In this document: piece by piece, positions 38,462 through 48,159 of the stretch
How the letters are laid out: each line of letters opens with the position of its first letter
Numbering within the stretch: the first letter of the stretch is position 1
Made by a program: the position numbers and the translations under genes
The notes under the pieces: generated by a model
Database searches by the model: none
What the model was told of the DNA's origin: nothing
Seen by the model: the letters and a program-made list of their open reading frames with translations, nothing else
Assembly: GCA_023246225.1 (NCBI GenBank)
Contig: JAHFIV010000003.1
Span: 1-56,591, forward strand
Length of the DNA stretch: 56,591 nucleotides
Origin: a bacterium
GTDB lineage: Bacteria > Patescibacteriota > Patescibacteriia > SG8-24
Reading direction: 5' to 3'

Positions 38462-39646
38462 TTATTTTTTTAAAACTTTAACGCCGGGTAATGTTTCTCC
38501 CGCAAGGAACTCGAGCATCGCGCCGCCGCCAGAAGATACGTGGTCCACAAACTGCGCCATCCCCGTTCGCTCCAAACATTGCACCGTTTCTCCCCCACCG
38601 ACCACACCGAACGCTTCCCCCGAAGACCGCGCGGCGATCACCCGTCCGAGCGCGAGAGAACCGTGGCTAAATTTTTTCACCTCGAACAATCCGACCGGTC
38701 CGTTCCACACTATCGTTTTCGCTTTTTTTAAAATGGTAGACCAAGCACGGATCGTTTCGACTCCCACATCGATGATAAATTCATCACGCCGTACTTCTTT
38801 TGGTTTCCGCACGATCGGCTGCGCGCGATCATCAAGTCGCTTCGCGGTGAGTACATCGATCGGGATCAGTACGTTCTTTTTTTTGAGAAAACGTTTTGCA
38901 ATTTTCACCTCTGCTGCTGTAACCGTGGAGCGTCCGGTTTGAAATCCTTTCGCGCGTAAAAATGCATTCGCCATTCCTCCACCAACCAAAACAGTGCTTG
39001 CCAACTTTTGCATGCGCTCGATCACCGGAAGTTTGTCGGCAACCTTTGCGCCACCGAGCAGCACCACGAACGGCCGCTTCGGACGCTGTAACAATTTACT
39101 GAGTTGTGTCACCTCTGTTTCCATGAGAAATCCAGCGACAGAAGGGAGAAATGCAGCGATACTGGTGATCGATGCATGATCGCGGTGCGCGTCAGCGAAC
39201 GCGTCGTCGACATACAGGTCGCCAAGAGATGCAAGCCGTCGTGCAAAACCTGCGTCATTCATTTTTTCTCCTTTGTAAAAACGAATGTTCTCCAACATCG
39301 CGATGCCGCCGTCTTTCAACGGGGAAAGTGCGCGTTCCACTTTTCCTACTTGTTCAAGATTCTCTTTTACAAACAGCACGTTCTCGCCGAGTCCTTTCGC
39401 AAGATAATTCGCAACCGGCGCAAGAGAAAATTTTTTTTCACGTCCTTCGGGTCGACCGAGATGCGCAACGATGATCGTTTTTGCTCCGCTCTTTCGTAAA
39501 AAATCGATCGTGGGAAGCGCGGCGAGAATACGTGAATCGGCGTCGCTCTTCACCTTTCCGTGAGCGATCGGCACGTTAAAATCCACGCGTAAAAGCACCC
39601 GTTTCCCCCGCAAATTCTTCTGCATTTTCAGCGTCTTTAGCGACAT
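38462..39646 (-). CDS. pgk: Phosphoglycerate kinase
   Basis: KRVLLRVDFNVP, LGRPEG, MLENIRFYKGEK, VVLLGGAKVADKL, GVVGGGETV. Confidence 0.96.
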   Translation of the reverse strand: MSLKTLKMQKNLRGKRVLLRVDFNVPIAHGKVKSDADSRILAALPTIDFLRKSGAKTIIVAHLGRPEGREKKFSLAPVANYLAKGLGENVLFVKENLEQVGKVERALSPLKDGGIAMLENIRFYKGEKMNDAGFARRLASLGDLYVDDAFADAHRDHASITSIAAFLPSVAGFLMETEVTQLSKLLQRPKRPFVVLLGGAKVADKLPVIERMQKLASTVLVGGGMANAFLRAKGFQTGRSTVTAAEVKIAKRFLKKKNVLIPIDVLTAKRLDDRAQPIVRKPKEVRRDEFIIDVGVETIRAWSTILKKAKTIVWNGPVGLFEVKKFSHGSLALGRVIAARSSGEAFGVVGGGETVQCLERTGMAQFVDHVSSGGGAMLEFLAGETLPGVKVLKK

Positions 39647-39656
39647 ATGATGCTTA

Positions 39657-39817
39657 GGAACCTCTGGAAAATTATATTCCAAACGGGAAACGAGATATTT
39701 TTTCTGCACGCTTCGATGAAGCGCCACAAGCGATGTGGAGCATCGCTGAGGACGCGGCGTCGGAGCGTGCGGGAAAAATAGCCATTTTCCGTTGGAAGAG
39801 AATTTTCCAGAGGTTCC
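39657..39817. repeat. Family-2 long imperfect palindrome, copy 2
   Basis: ggaacctctggaaaattatattcc...gaagagaattttccagaggttcc; interior very similar to copy 1. Confidence 0.85.
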
Positions 39818-39980
39818 ATGGAGCAGTATACCACAAAAAACCGAAGCAAACCGGTCATTTTTGCATCATTTGCCGACTACTCTTGACAAAAAACGCCAAT
39901 TCGAGTATGTTGTTCCAGAACAAGATCGCGCCGCGTTTGGCACGATCACCCCAACCCCGAGAGAAGAAGGAGACCGACCC

Positions 39981-40241
39981 ATGGGAGGCTCGAGCTACGA
40001 CACGGACGCAAACGAGAAAGTCAAGAACAACACCGGCGGCGACGCGAAGGCGGGCAGCACCGAGACCATCGTGACGCCCGCGAGCGACACGGCGGCGAAC
40101 GACGACGGAACCAAGACCGGCGGCGGCCCGGCGAACACCAACGACGCGACCCAGACCGGCGGCGCCCCCGTGCCGAAGCCCACCGACAAGGGCTCGGTCG
40201 CCAGCGTCACGCCGGAGGACGACCCGCCCGAAGCGGCCTAA
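39981..40241 (+). CDS. Small low-complexity, probably disordered protein
   Basis: SD gagaagaaggag; promoter TTGACA-17-TATGTT at 39883-39911; T/G/A/P/D-rich 86 aa; strong terminator follows. Confidence 0.65.
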   Translation: MGGSSYDTDANEKVKNNTGGDAKAGSTETIVTPASDTAANDDGTKTGGGPANTNDATQTGGAPVPKPTDKGSVASVTPEDDPPEAA

Positions 40242-40268
40242 CCCACAACCGCACCGGCGGCTACAATG

Positions 40269-40308
40269 ACTCCCCCTCGAGAGCTTCTCGAGCGGGAGTC
40301 TTTTTTAT
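40269..40308 (+). terminator. Intrinsic terminator
   Basis: gactccccctcgagagcttctcgagcgggagtcttttttat. Confidence 0.88.
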
Positions 40309-40329
40309 CGAGCCGCAGTACATTCTTTT

Positions 40330-40459
40330 GTCATTCCGGCCACCTCTTTTTTTGTCATTCCGGGCCGTGACCCGGAATCCACAAAATAAAAAGACCAAAC
40401 GAGAAATCGTTTGGTCTTTTTTTACGTTTCTGGATTCCGGGTCACGGCCCGGAATGACA
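40330..40459. repeat. Family-1 palindromic element, copy E
   Basis: gtcattccgg...gaccaaacgagaaatcgtttggtc...ggattccgggtcacggcccggaatgaca. Confidence 0.9.
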
Positions 40460-40463
40460 ATAC

Positions 40464-41777
40464 CTAATCATTCCGCGTATACAACACTGTCCCCCGCCAC
40501 CACAACCGCACCGCGGTCCACGGGGGAAGAATGCCCAGGAAATACATCAACGTCGCTGCTTCGTGTAAAAACCACGCAACACTTCCTTTGAACTTGCGTC
40601 CGAAAGCGGTCGCGACCGCGTACTTTCCACCGAGCGGAACGACCGCGGGAAATTTCGGGAAACGAAATGCGACCGCGTCACCGCCAGAGACGCGCGACAA
40701 AACACTCTTGCCTGAAGTCTCCCCCATCGCAATCGCTGCCTGCGCGAGCCACGGCACCGGCTGCTTCGTCGAAGGATCGATGAGAAGCGCGGAATCACCG
40801 ATGACGTACACGTTTTGTTTGTTCGGCGCTTCGAGCGTCGGACCGACCTCCACACGAAACCCGCGCGCATCGAGCGACAGGCCGAGTGCTTCGAGCGAGG
40901 ACGACCCACGAATCCCACCGCACCAAAGAACGAGATCTGCGTCCAACACTTTTTCTCCCTCTTTTTGAAAATCACAGAGCAACTGATCGGTCGTTTCGCC
41001 CGGTTTGCATGCACGCGGCACGATCGTGACGTGTCCGAGCGCAACTTTTTTTACCGCGCTATCCAAATGCAAATGCACACCGAGGCGCATCAATCGTTCA
41101 CGCGCAAAATCCGAAAGCTCCGCACCCATCGCACCGAGCACGCGCGGCGACGCCTCAACAACCGTGATGTGAAAATCACCGACTTTCAGATGCCCCTTCA
41201 CCATGTGCTTACGAAGCAACATCGTGAGCTCGCAAGCGAGTTCGATTCCTGTGGCACCACCGCCACCGATCACAATGTTCAGCGTCTCACGCTTCCCCAT
41301 CTCCTTCATGTGCAGCATGTCGTGCACACGCTGGCGCACACGATCGGCATCATGCACAGTTTTGAGAATCAATGCATGTTCTTTCATGCCTTCGATGCCA
41401 AAATAATTTACCTCTGCACCGAGCGCAACGATCAGATCATCGAATCGCACGGGCGACATCACACCAAGTTGCACTTCGCGACGCTCCCAATCGATACCGA
41501 CCACGTGATCGTGCACGAAATCGACGCCCCATTGAGAAAAAAGTGACGCGCAATCGACCGTCACACCGGTGTGCAACAACTTCGCTGTACCAAGATTTTC
41601 GTGCTCAACAAAACCGCTCGCCGCTTCATACAAGAGCGGTGTAAAAACATGCACCGACGAACGGTCGATTACGGTCACCTGCACACCGTCACGATGCGCA
41701 GCGGCGATAGTACGCGCAGCGGCGATGCCACCGAATCCAGCACCGAGAATCACGACGGAATGTTTTTTGGTAGACAT
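40464..41777 (-). CDS. ndh: Type II NADH dehydrogenase-like FAD-dependent oxidoreductase
   Basis: VVILGAGFGGIAAART, HVFTPLLYEAASG, NIVIGGGGATGIELACEL, NVYVIGDSALL, FKGSVAWFLHEAATLMYFLG. Confidence 0.88.
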   Translation of the reverse strand: MSTKKHSVVILGAGFGGIAAARTIAAAHRDGVQVTVIDRSSVHVFTPLLYEAASGFVEHENLGTAKLLHTGVTVDCASLFSQWGVDFVHDHVVGIDWERREVQLGVMSPVRFDDLIVALGAEVNYFGIEGMKEHALILKTVHDADRVRQRVHDMLHMKEMGKRETLNIVIGGGGATGIELACELTMLLRKHMVKGHLKVGDFHITVVEASPRVLGAMGAELSDFARERLMRLGVHLHLDSAVKKVALGHVTIVPRACKPGETTDQLLCDFQKEGEKVLDADLVLWCGGIRGSSSLEALGLSLDARGFRVEVGPTLEAPNKQNVYVIGDSALLIDPSTKQPVPWLAQAAIAMGETSGKSVLSRVSGGDAVAFRFPKFPAVVPLGGKYAVATAFGRKFKGSVAWFLHEAATLMYFLGILPPWTAVRLWWRGTVLYTRND

Positions 41778-41785
41778 AGAGGCTC

Positions 41786-42679
41786 TTAGTAGATGACGTG
41801 CAGAAATGAAATCTCCGGCGGCTGAAACAACCGTGCGCGCGGACCGGACTCGCCGACTCCCGGAGTGATGAACAAAGTGATCGCACCCACAGAAAACGCT
41901 CCACGATCATAGTGATTGCCGAGTTTAGTCGGAATGCGCGGTACCGGACCGATGAGCGGTAGTCGTATCTGGCCACCGTGCGTGTGTCCCGCAATCACGA
42001 GTGGGACGTCATGTACCTCGGCTTGTTGTTCTGCGTCGGGATTATGCACGAAAAGAATAGGAATTTCGTTTGCATGCACTTCAGCGAGCGCTTTTTGCAT
42101 ATCAGGCTTGCCGTACTGAATGTCATCGAGACCGACGATGCGAAATGTCTGGCCATTTTTTTCGATCGGCACCGAACGATTGACGAGCGTTTGCACACCG
42201 TACGAACCCAACGCCTTTCGTACATCGACCGCTCCTGCGCGATAATCCCAGTTGCCGAGCGCTGCGTATGCACCGAGCGTGGAGCGAAGATCGCGCAGCG
42301 GTGGGAAAGCAGCGGTCCCCGCGATCGTTGTCGCGAGATCACCTGCGAGGAGCACTGCATCAGGATGGAGTGCGTTGATCCGATCGACAACTTTTCGCGT
42401 CCATTCAAGATGGCGGTATTTTCCGAGATGCAAATCTGAAATCACCGCGAGGTCGAGCGATCGTCCGGTGGCCTGTGAGCCCGCAGCGCGGAGATCGACC
42501 GAGTATTCCTTCACCACAAGCGATCGCGGTGCGATGAAACTCCCGTACGCCACAACCACCCACACAATCCCCGCGATAAAATGCAGCGGTCCCCATCCGT
42601 TTTTTCGCGTCACCACAAACCACACCGGCACCGCGCCGATCACGAACGCAATGACGAGATCAAAAACAAATTCGTACAT
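41786..42679 (-). CDS. Metallophosphoesterase (YkuE-like)
   Basis: LAVISDLHLGKYRH, DAVLLAGDL, AALGNWDY, LVIAGHTHGGQIRLP. Confidence 0.9.
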   Translation of the reverse strand: MYEFVFDLVIAFVIGAVPVWFVVTRKNGWGPLHFIAGIVWVVVAYGSFIAPRSLVVKEYSVDLRAAGSQATGRSLDLAVISDLHLGKYRHLEWTRKVVDRINALHPDAVLLAGDLATTIAGTAAFPPLRDLRSTLGAYAALGNWDYRAGAVDVRKALGSYGVQTLVNRSVPIEKNGQTFRIVGLDDIQYGKPDMQKALAEVHANEIPILFVHNPDAEQQAEVHDVPLVIAGHTHGGQIRLPLIGPVPRIPTKLGNHYDRGAFSVGAITLFITPGVGESGPRARLFQPPEISFLHVIY

Positions 42680-42695
42680 GAAAAAATTGAACGTC

Positions 42696-43718
42696 CTACC
42701 TCAGAGAGCGACCAACGAGCGATGCCATCTCTCCAAGGCGACACGAATACCCCCATTCATTGTCGTACCAAGCGATAACTTTCACAAAATCACCATCAAC
42801 TACTTTTGTGAGTTCAAGATCGACGATCGACGATCGCATGTCGCCCTTGAAATCCGACGACACGAGCGGTTCTTCGGTCACGCCGAGGATTCCTTTCCAT
42901 CGTGCGCTCTTCGCTGCTTTTTTAAACACCGCATTGACCTCTTCGACCGTTGTTTTTTTCTTGAGAAGAAACGTGAAGTCAGAAAGTGACACGACCGGAA
43001 CCGGCACACGGAGCGCGATGCCGTCGAATAATCCCTTGAGTTCAGGGATCGTTTCAGTTACTGCGATCGCCGCACCGGTCGATGTCGGAATAATGTTCGC
43101 CGCGGCCGCGCGCGCACGACGGAGATCGTTCGACTTCCCTCCCGGTGGTGGACCGTCCACCAAATTTTGCTCCGCAGTGTACCCGTGCGTGGTCGTCATG
43201 AGCGCTTTCTTCACCCCGAACGTCTCATGCATAATCGCTGCAACCGGCGCGATGCAGTTCGTGGTGCACGATGCGTTGTTGATGATCTTCGGTTTGCCCG
43301 CACCTGTCGGATTCACGCCGAGCACGTGCGTCGGCACGTTGCCGCCTTTCGCCGGCGCAGAAATAATCACGCGCTTTGCGCCCGCAGTGATGTGCTGTCC
43401 CGCACCGACCGCGTCCGTAAATCTGCCGGTGCACTCAAGCACCACGTCGATCTTTTCTTTTTTCCACGGCAACTGCGTTGGATCTTTTTCTGCATACACG
43501 CGAATTTTTTTCCCATCGACTATGATGTGATGCTCATCATAACTCACCTCGTGATCGTACGTGCCAAAATTTGTGTCGTGTTTTAAAAGATACGCGAGCG
43601 CCTTGATGTCCGTGAGATCGTTCACGGCGACAAACTCCAAATCTTTCAACCGACCGAACGATGCGCGAAAAGTGATGCGACCGATGCGACCAAAACCGTT
43701 AATGGCGATGCGTGTCAT
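42696..43718 (-). CDS. gap: Glyceraldehyde-3-phosphate dehydrogenase
   Basis: RIAINGFGRIGRITFRA, NNASCTTNCIAPVA, AWYDNEWGYSCRL. Confidence 0.97.
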   Translation of the reverse strand: MTRIAINGFGRIGRITFRASFGRLKDLEFVAVNDLTDIKALAYLLKHDTNFGTYDHEVSYDEHHIIVDGKKIRVYAEKDPTQLPWKKEKIDVVLECTGRFTDAVGAGQHITAGAKRVIISAPAKGGNVPTHVLGVNPTGAGKPKIINNASCTTNCIAPVAAIMHETFGVKKALMTTTHGYTAEQNLVDGPPPGGKSNDLRRARAAAANIIPTSTGAAIAVTETIPELKGLFDGIALRVPVPVVSLSDFTFLLKKKTTVEEVNAVFKKAAKSARWKGILGVTEEPLVSSDFKGDMRSSIVDLELTKVVDGDFVKVIAWYDNEWGYSCRLGEMASLVGRSLR

Positions 43719-43761
43719 ACAGGCAATGAGGTGAGTTTATGTACAAAAAGTATAACAAAAA

Positions 43762-43785
43762 ACGGACGCAAATGCATGCGTCCGT
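43762..43785 (-). terminator. Intrinsic terminator
   Basis: acggacgca-aatgca-tgcgtccgt, T-tract on minus strand. Confidence 0.85.
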
Positions 43786-43793
43786 GTCGTCGT

Positions 43794-44312
43794 TTACTCG
43801 GTTGCTGCCGGCCGGTACTTCCACAACCGGTGCTTCTGCCAGAACTCCACGAACACCTCGTAGGTGAAGCCGCTGCAATCGTCCTCCTTGAGAGAGAAGA
43901 CGTCGACCCACTCGGCCTTTCCCTCATCGATGTCACCCGCGGTGATGTCGGTCGTGGTCGTGGCGCACTCCCAGATGTGCGCGAACACCTGGTACGCTTG
44001 ACGCTCCGGATCGAAGTAGAAGAACGCCTCCTTCACACCAAGGTAGTCGCCCGGCTCGACCGTGAGACCGGTCTCCTCGAGCACCTCACGCTGCAACGTC
44101 TCGAGCAGCTTCTCTCCGCGATGAGTGCCGCCGCCAGGCAACGAGAACAGACCGTTGTACTTGCCGCGGATGAGGAGGATCTCTCCCTTTTCGAAGCGGC
44201 AGATCACCGCGTACGCACCCGGACGAAGCCGGAGATCCGATCGCTTGACCAGCCTCTGATCCCCGATCACGGTGAGGCACGAAACTTCTCCGTCTTCCTT
44301 TCCTGTGGACAT
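43794..44312 (-). CDS. NUDIX hydrolase
   Basis: Nudix box GGGTHRGEKLLETLQREVLEETGLTV; SD aaaggagg upstream of MSTGKED. Confidence 0.9.
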   Translation of the reverse strand: MSTGKEDGEVSCLTVIGDQRLVKRSDLRLRPGAYAVICRFEKGEILLIRGKYNGLFSLPGGGTHRGEKLLETLQREVLEETGLTVEPGDYLGVKEAFFYFDPERQAYQVFAHIWECATTTTDITAGDIDEGKAEWVDVFSLKEDDCSGFTYEVFVEFWQKHRLWKYRPAATE

Positions 44313-44369
44313 GCGGTCCTCCTTTTGTACGAGATCGCACACGGACCATGACGAAAGGCCAGGGAAATG

Positions 44370-45032
44370 TCAAGCGGCATCCTTTCCTTCCCACTCCGCA
44401 AAAAACTTTTCAAGAAACTGCTCCATATACACGTGACGTTCCTCCGCGATCGCGCGGCCCGTCTTGGTTTGCATGCGATCCTTGAGCAACAATAATTTTT
44501 CGTAAAAATGATTAACGGTCGTTCCTTTGCTCGTTTTATATTTTGTAAAATTTGCATGCATCTCCGGCGGGACGTTCGGATCATACATCACCCGATTCGC
44601 GTGACCACCGTACGCGAACGCACGCGCGATCCCGATCGCGCCGAGCGCCTCGAGACGATCGGCGTCTTGCACCACTTTTCCTTCGAGCGTACGCATCGTC
44701 GTCACGACACCCGCTCCTTTAAATGAAATGTCGGTAACGATCTCCGCAACGCGATCGATCGTCTCCGCATCCGCATCGAGACTTTCGAGCCACTCACGTG
44801 CTTTGCGTGGGCCGACCGCGTCATCACCATCATGAAATTTCCAATCAGCAACGTCATGAAGCAGCGCCCCGAGTCGCGTCACGTACGGATCCGCACTTTC
44901 ACGTGCGCCGATTGTTGCGGCGAGATTCGCCACACGATAAATGTGCCACCAATCATGTCCCGATCCCTCACCTTCGAGGAGCGAACGAACGTATTTCTCG
45001 GTCTGTTCGAGAATTTCAGGATTATTTTGCAT
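44370..45032 (-). CDS. HD-domain phosphohydrolase
   Basis: GHDWWHIYRVANLA, LGALLHDVADWKF, VVQDADRLEALGAIGIARAF. Confidence 0.92.
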   Translation of the reverse strand: MQNNPEILEQTEKYVRSLLEGEGSGHDWWHIYRVANLAATIGARESADPYVTRLGALLHDVADWKFHDGDDAVGPRKAREWLESLDADAETIDRVAEIVTDISFKGAGVVTTMRTLEGKVVQDADRLEALGAIGIARAFAYGGHANRVMYDPNVPPEMHANFTKYKTSKGTTVNHFYEKLLLLKDRMQTKTGRAIAEERHVYMEQFLEKFFAEWEGKDAA

Positions 45033-45080
45033 ACGGGCGGAGTATACCAAAACTCCCAAGATGCGCTTGCGGATAAAGCG

Positions 45081-45113
45081 AAACCCCCGTCCGCGAGCGC
45101 GGTACGGGGGTTT
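45081..45113 (-). terminator. Intrinsic terminator-like hairpin
   Basis: aaacccccgt-ccgcgagcgcggt-acgggggttt. Confidence 0.75.
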
Positions 45114-45131
45114 GATGATGGCGACGCGGAG

Positions 45132-45449
45132 TTACGTCGACTTTCGCCGAAGCGAGCAACCCGTGGCCGAGTTCTTGTATGCGGGGTTCTTCTCGAACGC
45201 GTTGCGCAGATCGATGAGGGTGAACCCTTTGCTGAGCTGCAGCGTGATGAAGTCGCGAGCGGCTTCGAGCACCGCCATGCTTTCGACGTCGGCTGAGGAG
45301 TGCGCGATACCCACCTCTACGACGTCTCCCATGAGCATCACAACGAGAGAGAACTCATCGCACGTACCCGGATCGATGTACGCCGCGACGAAACGAAGGC
45401 TGTTGCCCTCCGTATCGACCAGAATCCAGTCTTTCGCACCTTCGGCCAT
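45132..45449 (-). CDS. Hypothetical protein (orphan, own promoter and terminator)
   Basis: SD caaggag before MAEGAKDW; promoter TTGACA-17-TATTGT (minus) at 45489-45517. Confidence 0.65.
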   Translation of the reverse strand: MAEGAKDWILVDTEGNSLRFVAAYIDPGTCDEFSLVVMLMGDVVEVGIAHSSADVESMAVLEAARDFITLQLSKGFTLIDLRNAFEKNPAYKNSATGCSLRRKST

Positions 45450-45561
45450 GACGAATCTCCTTGTTCTGTCCCACAATCAGGACAGAAAACAATACTAAAT
45501 ATTTCGTAAAATGTCAAGCCACGTCGCTCGCGAGCGACGTGGCAAGCCTCGCATCCGCATT

Positions 45562-45688
45562 GTCATTCCGGCCCCCGAGCCGGAATCCAGAAAAATAAAA
45601 AAGACCAGACGAACATCGTTTGGTCTTTTTTTACGTTCTGGATTCCGGGTCACGGCCCGGAATGACAGAGGAGGAGGCCGGAATGACA
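45562..45688. repeat. Family-1 palindromic element, copy F
   Basis: gtcattccggcccccgagccggaatcc...gaccagacgaacatcgtttggtc...ggattccgggtcacggcccggaatgaca. Confidence 0.9.
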
Positions 45689-45700
45689 AGGAAAATATCC

Positions 45701-46294
45701 TTATTCTCCGAGCGCAAACCGACTGAACCGCTTGATCTGCACATTCTCCCCCGTCTTCGCGATCATCTCTTTCAGCAACTCTTCAACTGTTTTGTCTTCA
45801 TCTTTGATGAACGCCTGGTTGAGCAAGCATACCTCAGAAAAATACTTTTCCATTTTTCCGGATGCGATCTTCTCGATCACTTCTTTCGGCTTCGAAGATC
45901 CTTCAAACTCCGCCATCGCGAGTTCTTTTTCTTTTTCAAGCACTTCAGAAGGAATCTGATCAGAGCTCACATACAACGGATTCGTTGCGGAGACTTGGAG
46001 CGCAACTTCATGCACGAACTGTTTGAACTGTTCGGTGCGCGCAACGAAATCGGTTTCGCACAGCACCTCGACAAGTACACCGACGCGACCCGCGCCATGA
46101 ATGTACGAGTCAACCAATCCTTCTTTCGTTGCACGCTCGCCCTTGCTGCCCGCCTTCGCAATACCTTTCTTGCGAAGTTCTTCGGCGGCTTTTTGCATGT
46201 CGCCCCCAGCCTCTTCGAGCGCTTTTTTGCAATCAACGATCCCCGCGCCGGTCATTGCGCGAAGTTCTGCGACCGTTTTGGAATCGATAACCAT
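45701..46294 (-). CDS. tsf: Elongation factor Ts
   Basis: VAELRAMTGAGIVDCKKALEEAGGDMQKAAEELRKKG, VLVEVLCETDFVART. Confidence 0.96.
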   Translation of the reverse strand: MVIDSKTVAELRAMTGAGIVDCKKALEEAGGDMQKAAEELRKKGIAKAGSKGERATKEGLVDSYIHGAGRVGVLVEVLCETDFVARTEQFKQFVHEVALQVSATNPLYVSSDQIPSEVLEKEKELAMAEFEGSSKPKEVIEKIASGKMEKYFSEVCLLNQAFIKDEDKTVEELLKEMIAKTGENVQIKRFSRFALGE

Positions 46295-46329
46295 AGAATG
46301 TACGAAGTACTTTTTTAATCACTACTCAG

Positions 46330-47088
46330 CTACACGCCGACAGGAGCGTCTGTAGCCACAGCTTTCAACTTCTCCTTGTCGATATCGATCGATTTCTGCG
46401 CGCGAATCGTACGACCTTCTTTCACCGCTTCTGCAACGAGCTTCGTCATCAACTCGATCGTCTTCACCGCGTCGTCGTTCGATGGGATCGGGTACGCAAC
46501 GAGATCAGGGTTCACGTTCGTATCAACGAGCGCGACGATCGGAATTTTTCGCGTCTGCGCTTCAGCGACTGCGGTTTTTTCTTTCATGATGTCGATGATG
46601 AACAGCGCATCTGGTGGACGAACAACGTCTTTAATACCACCAACTTTGTTCTCAAGATCCGCGATCTCTTTTGCAAAATTCGACTGTTCTTTTTTGGTGT
46701 ACTTCGCAAGCGCACCCGAAGCCTGCTTCGCTTTGAGATCGTTGTAATGACGCACGAGGTTCATCACCTCACCGTAGTTCGTGAGTGTCCCACCGAGCCA
46801 ACGACCGGCGATGTACGGCGCACTACAATCGATCGCATATTTTTTGACGATCTCGCGTGCTTGGCGCTTGGTGCCAAGAAAAAGGATCACACCGCCACGT
46901 GCGGTGGTGTCACGCACGAAATCGAGCGCTTCTTTCAATTTTATCTGCGTCTTTTCGAGATCGACGATGTGAATCCCGTTGCGCGCACCAAAAACGTATT
47001 CTTTCATCTTAGGATTCCACTTGGATTCGCGATGTCCGAAGTGCACGCCGGCCTGGAGCAACTCCAAAAGTGAGGGAACTTGTGGCAT
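46330..47088 (-). CDS. rpsB: 30S ribosomal protein S2
   Basis: LLELLQAGVHFGHRESKWNPKMKEYVFGARNGIHIVDLEKT, GRWLGGTLTNY, ALVDTNVNPDLVAYPIPSNDDA. Confidence 0.97.
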   Translation of the reverse strand: MPQVPSLLELLQAGVHFGHRESKWNPKMKEYVFGARNGIHIVDLEKTQIKLKEALDFVRDTTARGGVILFLGTKRQAREIVKKYAIDCSAPYIAGRWLGGTLTNYGEVMNLVRHYNDLKAKQASGALAKYTKKEQSNFAKEIADLENKVGGIKDVVRPPDALFIIDIMKEKTAVAEAQTRKIPIVALVDTNVNPDLVAYPIPSNDDAVKTIELMTKLVAEAVKEGRTIRAQKSIDIDKEKLKAVATDAPVGV

Positions 47089-47197
47089 ATAGAAATAAAA
47101 AAATGATTCCTTAGACCTCTGCGACGCAAGCGCACGAACCCCTTTCTGTTGAGAGGGGCAGGATCGTCCGCCAAATACGCGACGCATGTGGGATTAA

Positions 47198-47362
47198 GAA
47201 CCTCTAATAAGTTTCTCTTTACCGATCGGCTGCCTGAGGATTTTTCGTCACAAACGGGAGCAGATGCCGAAGGAGTAGCAGAGCTACTTCGAGTGCATCT
47301 GAAACCGTTTGTGACGGAAAATCAGCGGCAGACGAGTCGGGAGAGAAACTTATTAGAGGTTC
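47198..47362. repeat. Family-2-like long imperfect palindrome, copy 3 (divergent interior)
   Basis: gaacctctaataagtttctc...gagagaaacttattagaggttc. Confidence 0.82.
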
Positions 47363-47401
47363 AACTGGCGGTACTCTACAGTCCACCGAGAAAAAAAGCA
47401 A

Positions 47402-47425
47402 GGCCCGCACAGTATAGTGCGGGCC
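47402..47425 (-). terminator. Intrinsic terminator
   Basis: ggcccgcac-agtata-gtgcgggcc, T-tract on minus strand. Confidence 0.85.
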
Positions 47426-47441
47426 AGCAACAGTAGCGAGA

Positions 47442-47993
47442 TCAGTCGTGGAACGGCGGAAAAACCCGATGGCGATCGTACCGCGGGACGATGTCGGGGT
47501 AGGCGACGACGCGGATCATGTCGCCATCGACGGTCACGTCGCGCGGATCGATGCCGACCTCAGCAAGGAAACGAGGCTCATGAACGATGGCGCTCCGGAT
47601 CGCCGACGACCGGCCCTTGGTCTTGGGAGAGATGATGAACTCGAGGGCGTTCTTTCTCTTCCTATAGAACAGGACGTCACACGGCGCGATGTTCTGCAGA
47701 AGCGCTGCGAGTCGCTTGCGAATGCGGTTCGTCGGCGTCCCTATGACTCCGTACCTGGCGAGAGGGCGACACACGAACGCAGCGTCACCGCGCAAACCGT
47801 TTTCGATCTGATCACCACACGTGACGATCACCTCTGTGGCTTCGAAGATCGGGCGAGCGATGCGTTCTCGCGTCGCCGCGACATCAGATCGCACATGACC
47901 ATAATGCGGACTGAAGTGTGGGCGATCACCCCACACCCAATCCACCAAAGACACGAATGCGCAGTCCGAACCGGCCATCTCTTGCTGCAACAT
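47442..47993 (-). CDS. Hypothetical protein, apparent paralogue of 48160-48444
   Basis: RLAALLQNIAPCDV...FLAEVGIDPRDVTVDGDMIRVVAYPDIVPR; promoter TTGACT-17-TAGGTT. Confidence 0.65.
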   Translation of the reverse strand: MLQQEMAGSDCAFVSLVDWVWGDRPHFSPHYGHVRSDVAATRERIARPIFEATEVIVTCGDQIENGLRGDAAFVCRPLARYGVIGTPTNRIRKRLAALLQNIAPCDVLFYRKRKNALEFIISPKTKGRSSAIRSAIVHEPRFLAEVGIDPRDVTVDGDMIRVVAYPDIVPRYDRHRVFPPFHD

Positions 47994-48159
47994 CGCACAC
48001 CTCCTGTATCGAGTGAAAAACCATCGTCGCTCGCCCTGCCAATCAAAGTACAGCGACCAAACAACCTACCATAAATGTTGGCGCGAGTCAAGAATGAAAT
48101 CCCAGAAAAAAAGCAAGCCCCGCACCGTGATGGTGCAGGGCCTTTATGGAGTTGCGCGG

